Positions 23,567 through 27,293 of a stretch of 27,293 bases of DNA are shown here, piece by piece (within the stretch, counting starts at the first letter, position 1; each line of letters starts with the position of its first letter). The notes below the pieces were generated by a model. That model saw nothing but the letters and a program-made list of their open reading frames with translations. It searched no databases and was not told the DNA's origin. The stretch comes from a virus: positions 1-27,293 of the IMG/VR virus record IMGVR_UViG_3300006841_000019, one strand, 5' to 3'. Made by a program: the position numbers and the translations under genes.

Positions 23567-25332
23567 TATAACGCTCCGAGTAACTCTTCAAGATTTGGTT
23601 CTGCTAGGGGTGCTTCTTCAACAGCGACTGCTGCTTCTGCTCCCATTCCCGGCATCGCTAATCCCGGTTGTGCTTCGGGAGCCATAGCGTCTACCAGTTC
23701 AGCTTGTCGTTCTTGGGCTTCTCGTTGAACTTTTTCTACGGCCCCAGCGAGTTCCATTTTGTCATGCATCACAAGATCCATAATTCGTGCAAGATCCGCA
23801 GGGGGTATAGCTCCTTGGGATGCTTGCTGCTGCACCGAAGACAACAATGCTTGTTCTAATTGCTCTCCGATTACTGTATCGTGTTCAAATTCTGGGTCAT
23901 CGACAAGAGGGTCTATAGCCATGAAGGATCGTTTGGACATGGTGCCCATTCCGACACGTTGACCGCCGCCTATAACAAGGTTGTTGATGTCTGCACCCGG
24001 ATGTGAATACGAAACAACATTGTCGGTTGATTCGAAGTTGTCGTTGGGAACATAGTTCACTCGACCTTTAGCATTTTTGGTACTCACATAGAAACTGCGG
24101 CCTCGGCCACCGGCATAACGCTTCGACATATCTAACGCTAAACGGTTCTCCTCTTGCAAGGAACGAGCCAAGATTTTTTGTGCTTCTTGAACAGTGAAAT
24201 CTACAACTGCTGAAAGTACAGCGTCACCTCGTCGTCCTGTCCGAATGTTGGATGTGGACTCGCCACCAAATTCTTGTGGTATCCCAGCAGTTAAACGCTG
24301 GGCACGTTCGAGTCTGTCAATCGCTGGGTTCGTCATGTAACCGGGTTGCATCTGCATGTCTTTAAGATCGCCGCCCCGTATAACACCAACTTCGCCTGTA
24401 AGACCGTCAGCCGGGTTGACTATTTGGGGAGTTTCACCTTGTCGGCCCACGAGCCATGTGTCGGGGAACACACCTTTTTGAACAGCAATAACTTCAAGAG
24501 CCATAAGTCTGGCTTGCATCTGGTACATGCCAAGAATGCCATCAAACTGGCCTTGCGCTGCATCAAGATTTATTCGTTCTGCACAGACAACAGGAGTTTG
24601 CCCTAACCGGTTTTCGACTCGTTCAAGTTCTATTGTTACTGCACTCTTACTGTCAGTACCGCTAGTCTTAGGCCACATCCCTGAACTTATGGGTGCACGA
24701 CTACCAATAAGAACTTGTTCTTCATTATCAACATATTCAATAAGTTCTATTGGGTGATCCCAACCAAGTGTTTCACCATCAGAGAACTGTCGAGCAGCTT
24801 CGGGATACATTTCACGTACCCACCCTAACGACCGTTCGTAAGCGAATATGATGTCACGGGGACGCATATCGTCTACACCCAACATTTTTGCTGGATAGGT
24901 TGTCAGAGGATCACGAACATGCCATTGTGGTGCACCGGTTTTGTAATCCCATCGTAATTGTGTGCACGTTGTTGCGTAACCGATGAGATGTCTTGCCCGT
25001 TTTGCAAGCTGAAGATCCATGCGACTGTTTTCCCACCAACCGAATAACGCTTGCCGTGTTTTGGAAGCGTTGTCTCGTGCCCGTTTCTTGGATGGATCTG
25101 TTGGTGGACAGTAAATATCTGGTGCAGTAGACGCAATTCGCATAGCGGTTTGATCTAAACCTTGTGAAAGAAGATTAGCTACCGCAGATGTTTCGTCGGA
25201 ATTGAGTTCTGGTAATGGTACAATAACGTCACCGTTGTAGTAGTCTCGGAGGTTACGCATCCGAGCTTTTGCTCCGTCGTTAGCTCGGGAACGGGTTGTG
25301 TACAGGGAGACAATTTCATCGACTGTCTTCAC
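23566..25332 (-). CDS. Portal protein (588 aa)
   Basis: The portal forms the dodecameric ring at one head vertex through which DNA is packaged and ejected. Support comes from length, position directly after the terminase, and internal pattern. There is an N-terminal helix with RMRNLRDYYNGDVIVPL (25-41), then AMRIASTAPDIYCPP (63-77), a wing-like central region with HVRDPLTTYPAKMLG, a stem and crown region with MYQMQARLMALEVIAVQKGVFPD, a stretch GIPQEFGGESTSNIRTGRRGDAVLS typical of portals, and an acidic Ala/Pro/Glu-rich C-terminal tail. The start is GTG 25332, with GAGG 5 bases upstream inside the terminase 3' end and 2 bases between the genes; the nearby ATG would stop at once. The exact portal family cannot be named from sequence alone. 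Confidence 0.88.
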   Translation of the reverse strand: MKTVDEIVSLYTTRSRANDGAKARMRNLRDYYNGDVIVPLPELNSDETSAVANLLSQGLDQTAMRIASTAPDIYCPPTDPSKKRARDNASKTRQALFGWWENSRMDLQLAKRARHLIGYATTCTQLRWDYKTGAPQWHVRDPLTTYPAKMLGVDDMRPRDIIFAYERSLGWVREMYPEAARQFSDGETLGWDHPIELIEYVDNEEQVLIGSRAPISSGMWPKTSGTDSKSAVTIELERVENRLGQTPVVCAERINLDAAQGQFDGILGMYQMQARLMALEVIAVQKGVFPDTWLVGRQGETPQIVNPADGLTGEVGVIRGGDLKDMQMQPGYMTNPAIDRLERAQRLTAGIPQEFGGESTSNIRTGRRGDAVLSAVVDFTVQEAQKILARSLQEENRLALDMSKRYAGGRGRSFYVSTKNAKGRVNYVPNDNFESTDNVVSYSHPGADINNLVIGGGQRVGMGTMSKRSFMAIDPLVDDPEFEHDTVIGEQLEQALLSSVQQQASQGAIPPADLARIMDLVMHDKMELAGAVEKVQREAQERQAELVDAMAPEAQPGLAMPGMGAEAAVAVEEAPLAEPNLEELLGAL

Positions 25333-25334
25333 AT

Positions 25335-27257
25335 TTACCTCACCGATGCTTCGGCTGCACTAGAAATCCACGTGGGTCGCCACTGACGATTATTGATTAT
25401 ACTCGGAACATAGATCTTCTCTAAGTTATGCTCTAAGAACCATTCTGCCATAACACAGTCGTCTGTGCGAGAACCGGTTCCTTCGGGGTTCCAACGGGTT
25501 ACTTCGTTGATGAGAAGAAGCGAATGTGGGCGTGCTTCTGTGTCTCTTTTGCCGGGCAAACGCACTCGGCCAACACGCCATAACGGAGCGAGCATCTGCA
25601 CTCCATACTTCGGGTCGCCTTTATTCCGAGAATGCGTGTAATGCGGAATAAGTTGGACGTTGCGAAGCGCTGCCCAACGCCTGAAATGGTCGTATTGGAG
25701 AATAAATTTTTGGGCTGCATTCGCTTCGATAATCCAATGAGTTATTGGATGCCCCATATCGTTACTGATTTGCCACCAGTCTTCTGCGATTCCCGAGAAA
25801 GATTGCCGTTCGTGGCTCCAATCAAGGAAATCTGGGGCATCCATTTTCCTTCGATACGATTCTAACAGGTATCGAAACTCTGTTTCCGGGTTGTAAGCCC
25901 AGCATTGGATAGCCCAAAAGTTTGCTGGCGATGGGTCTGCTGTAGCTACAACAAACAAATCATCTGATATGCCGTTGGGTAATTCCCACAAATCCCGGTC
26001 GTTGTCCCAACATCCGGGGTGATGCACTCCATCGGCACCTTCTCCGCCTGATACCCACAACGGATCCACCAAAACATTGGCTGGGTTTACGTCTGATTGC
26101 TGGTAGAGGACTTCGAATCGGTCTGGTGTTTGGGCTTTGATGTGGCGGAGTCGTCGCCACGGGAGTCGGCGAGGGTAAAGTAAACACCCTTCGGGCCAAG
26201 GTGGGGCGTCAGGTTTGTGCTCGCCTTCACAATTTTCTTCATAATGCGCTTGATATTTAAGATGACTGTACTTCCGCCATTCGTCTGGTGCGTCTTCGGG
26301 ATCAAATTCGTCGAGTTCGTATTCGTCTGGCGGTGCGACCTTATCAAGTGCATACCTGTAAATGTCATCAGCGGACATTCTTTGTCCTTGTAATACAAGT
26401 AGTCCGCCGGGTTCAAGCCGGGTTTCTGCGACTTCATCCCACCATCTTCGCATATCTTCACGGGATTCCGCTGACCGCATTTTGCGTGGATCATATACGT
26501 CGTCCCATATGACTAAATCGAAACGGCCACCCAAGAAACCGGAGTCCATACCAAACGCAGACCATGTTGGTTCTTTCTGGGAGAGCGGCACATCATCTTT
26601 TTGTAAAACAGTGAACGCTTCGGCACGCCAAATCTCTGAAGAGTCTGGTTTAAACATGCCGAAGTCTTCTTGCAGCGTGGCTTCAGCATCGATCGCCAGT
26701 TTTAAACGAACATCGTTTAACTCTGCTCTAACCGGATGCGCTCGATCTAACTCGGCACGCAACCTACGACAATACCATTCCGCCAAACGCTGCGTAGAAG
26801 ACCCGATCATGCCACGAACGGCACGATTACGCACAGTCGCCCATGCAGGTAACACTTTAGCGAAAAATGTGGACTTTCCAGTACCGGGAGGGGCGTTTAT
26901 TACCACATACTCTTCGAATTCGGTTTCGAGGAGCGCCATAATCCTTTCAGTTGCTTCAATTTGCCACGGTTGTAAAATAATCCCAAAATACCTTTTGGCA
27001 AAGATTTCGATATTATCGTAAGCAGCCTGCGCCTCGGGACAAAGGTCATCATATTGGGGAACTTCCGGTTGAATTGTTTTGCCGAGGGCTTCTTGGGCGG
27101 CGATGTAGTTTCTCGGGGCTTTGCCGCTTTCTGCGTCTCGGCAAGCGTGGTAGGAGAGCCCTGTTTGTTTTGAGGATGCATAGAGAGATAGTCCTTGTCG
27201 GCGGAGTGCTTGATAATCCGCCCATTTCTCTATTGTTGTCGCTTTACCTGACGGCAT
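25335..27257 (-). CDS. terL: Terminase large subunit, with N-terminal helix-turn-helix-like segment (640 aa)
   Basis: This is the DNA-packaging motor. The ATPase shows Walker A APPGTGKS (122-129), an adenine-motif-like LQPWQIEATERIM (95-107), Walker B LVIWDD (248-253) and a coupling motif LVLQGQRMSADDI (287-299). The C-terminal RNase H-like nuclease has Asp441 in ATADPS, Glu511 in WIIEANAAQK and Asp599/Asp600 in SRTDDCVMAEWFLEHN. Before the ATPase, residues 8-45 (IEKWADYQALRRQGLSLYASSKQTGLSYHACR) look like a helix-turn-helix. That would be expected in a small subunit, none of which is seen in the window. The ATG at 27257 follows TAAGGGG with 5 bases between AGGGG and the start. The genes downstream follow the usual terminase, portal order. 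Whether packaging is headful or cos cannot be told. Confidence 0.93.
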   Translation of the reverse strand: MPSGKATTIEKWADYQALRRQGLSLYASSKQTGLSYHACRDAESGKAPRNYIAAQEALGKTIQPEVPQYDDLCPEAQAAYDNIEIFAKRYFGIILQPWQIEATERIMALLETEFEEYVVINAPPGTGKSTFFAKVLPAWATVRNRAVRGMIGSSTQRLAEWYCRRLRAELDRAHPVRAELNDVRLKLAIDAEATLQEDFGMFKPDSSEIWRAEAFTVLQKDDVPLSQKEPTWSAFGMDSGFLGGRFDLVIWDDVYDPRKMRSAESREDMRRWWDEVAETRLEPGGLLVLQGQRMSADDIYRYALDKVAPPDEYELDEFDPEDAPDEWRKYSHLKYQAHYEENCEGEHKPDAPPWPEGCLLYPRRLPWRRLRHIKAQTPDRFEVLYQQSDVNPANVLVDPLWVSGGEGADGVHHPGCWDNDRDLWELPNGISDDLFVVATADPSPANFWAIQCWAYNPETEFRYLLESYRRKMDAPDFLDWSHERQSFSGIAEDWWQISNDMGHPITHWIIEANAAQKFILQYDHFRRWAALRNVQLIPHYTHSRNKGDPKYGVQMLAPLWRVGRVRLPGKRDTEARPHSLLLINEVTRWNPEGTGSRTDDCVMAEWFLEHNLEKIYVPSIINNRQWRPTWISSAAEASVR

Positions 27258-27266
27258 ACTGGCCCC

Positions 27267-27293
27267 TTATTGGCAAGAATCACAGATCTCTGG
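27267..27293 (-). CDS. Possible 3' end of an upstream gene
   Basis: From the right edge the minus strand reads eight codons (PEICDSCQ) and a TAA at 27269-27267 that merges with the terminase ribosome site. This stop-and-site fusion is also seen at the 220-aa to 556-aa junction, which favours a real gene end. The CxxC suggests a zinc-binding tail, but the piece is too short to identify. Confidence 0.35.
   Translation of the reverse strand, partial: PEICDSCQ

Noticed and set aside
26362-27021. A 219-codon open frame on the plus strand opposite the terminase gene
   Set aside because: It is antisense to the well-supported terminase ATPase; the product is low-complexity Ser/Arg-rich with no motif and no ribosome site in an operon context.
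1-27293. CRISPR array, tRNA, insertion sequence or integrase
   Set aside because: No regularly spaced repeats, no cloverleaf-like segments and no transposase or recombinase motifs were seen; gaps between genes are too small to hold them.

Overview
The window is the late (virion) gene block of a tailed double-stranded DNA bacteriophage. Every supported gene lies on the minus strand, so the natural reading direction is from base 27293 down to base 1. Host and habitat are inferred. The small r1t-like holin ending in a GDPETASV motif and the Amidase_2 plus PG_binding_1 endolysin are of the type found in phages of Gram-positive, especially actinobacterial, hosts. The moderate GC content (by eye) and several families common in uncultured aquatic phages fit a phage of a marine or freshwater actinobacterium. 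No integrase, repressor, tRNA, CRISPR array or insertion sequence was seen.

Head module (27257 to about 9654): terminase large subunit with an N-terminal helix-turn-helix-like segment, portal, a 132-aa linker protein, a 2268-aa giant protein, three further large acidic proteins (455, 639 and 397 aa), a coiled-coil scaffold-like protein, the N4-gp56-like major capsid protein, a 32-residue Lys/Ala-rich peptide and a 145-aa structural protein. The giant protein carries a segment that reads as an ADP-ribosyltransferase fold. The 639-aa protein carries a lytic-transglycosylase-like domain and a peptidoglycan-binding repeat. No tape measure or tail tube is recognisable, so a short-tailed (podovirus-like) particle whose giant proteins are internal and ejected is the most economical reading. 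Placing this cluster between portal and scaffold differs from T7 and P22, where the ejection genes follow the capsid gene.

Adhesin, lysis and tail module (9645 to 431): a 220-aa fibre-like protein, a 556-aa beta-propeller-like fibre and a 294-aa glycine-rich adhesin that share an N-terminal motif, two small probable accessory proteins, amidase, holin, a Tyr-rich repeat protein, an FmdB-type zinc ribbon protein, an adaptor-like 316-aa protein and a 642-aa nozzle- or fibre-like protein. At the left edge the start of a DnaQ-like 3'-5' exonuclease marks the change to nucleic-acid metabolism genes.

Genes are packed with 1-bp (TAATG, TGATG, TAGTG) or 4-bp (ATGA, GTGA) overlaps, implying one translationally coupled operon. 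The exceptions are two gaps around the scaffold and capsid genes. One hairpin there pairs with the capsid Shine-Dalgarno sequence and another strong hairpin follows the capsid gene, suggesting that capsid expression is set separately from its neighbours.
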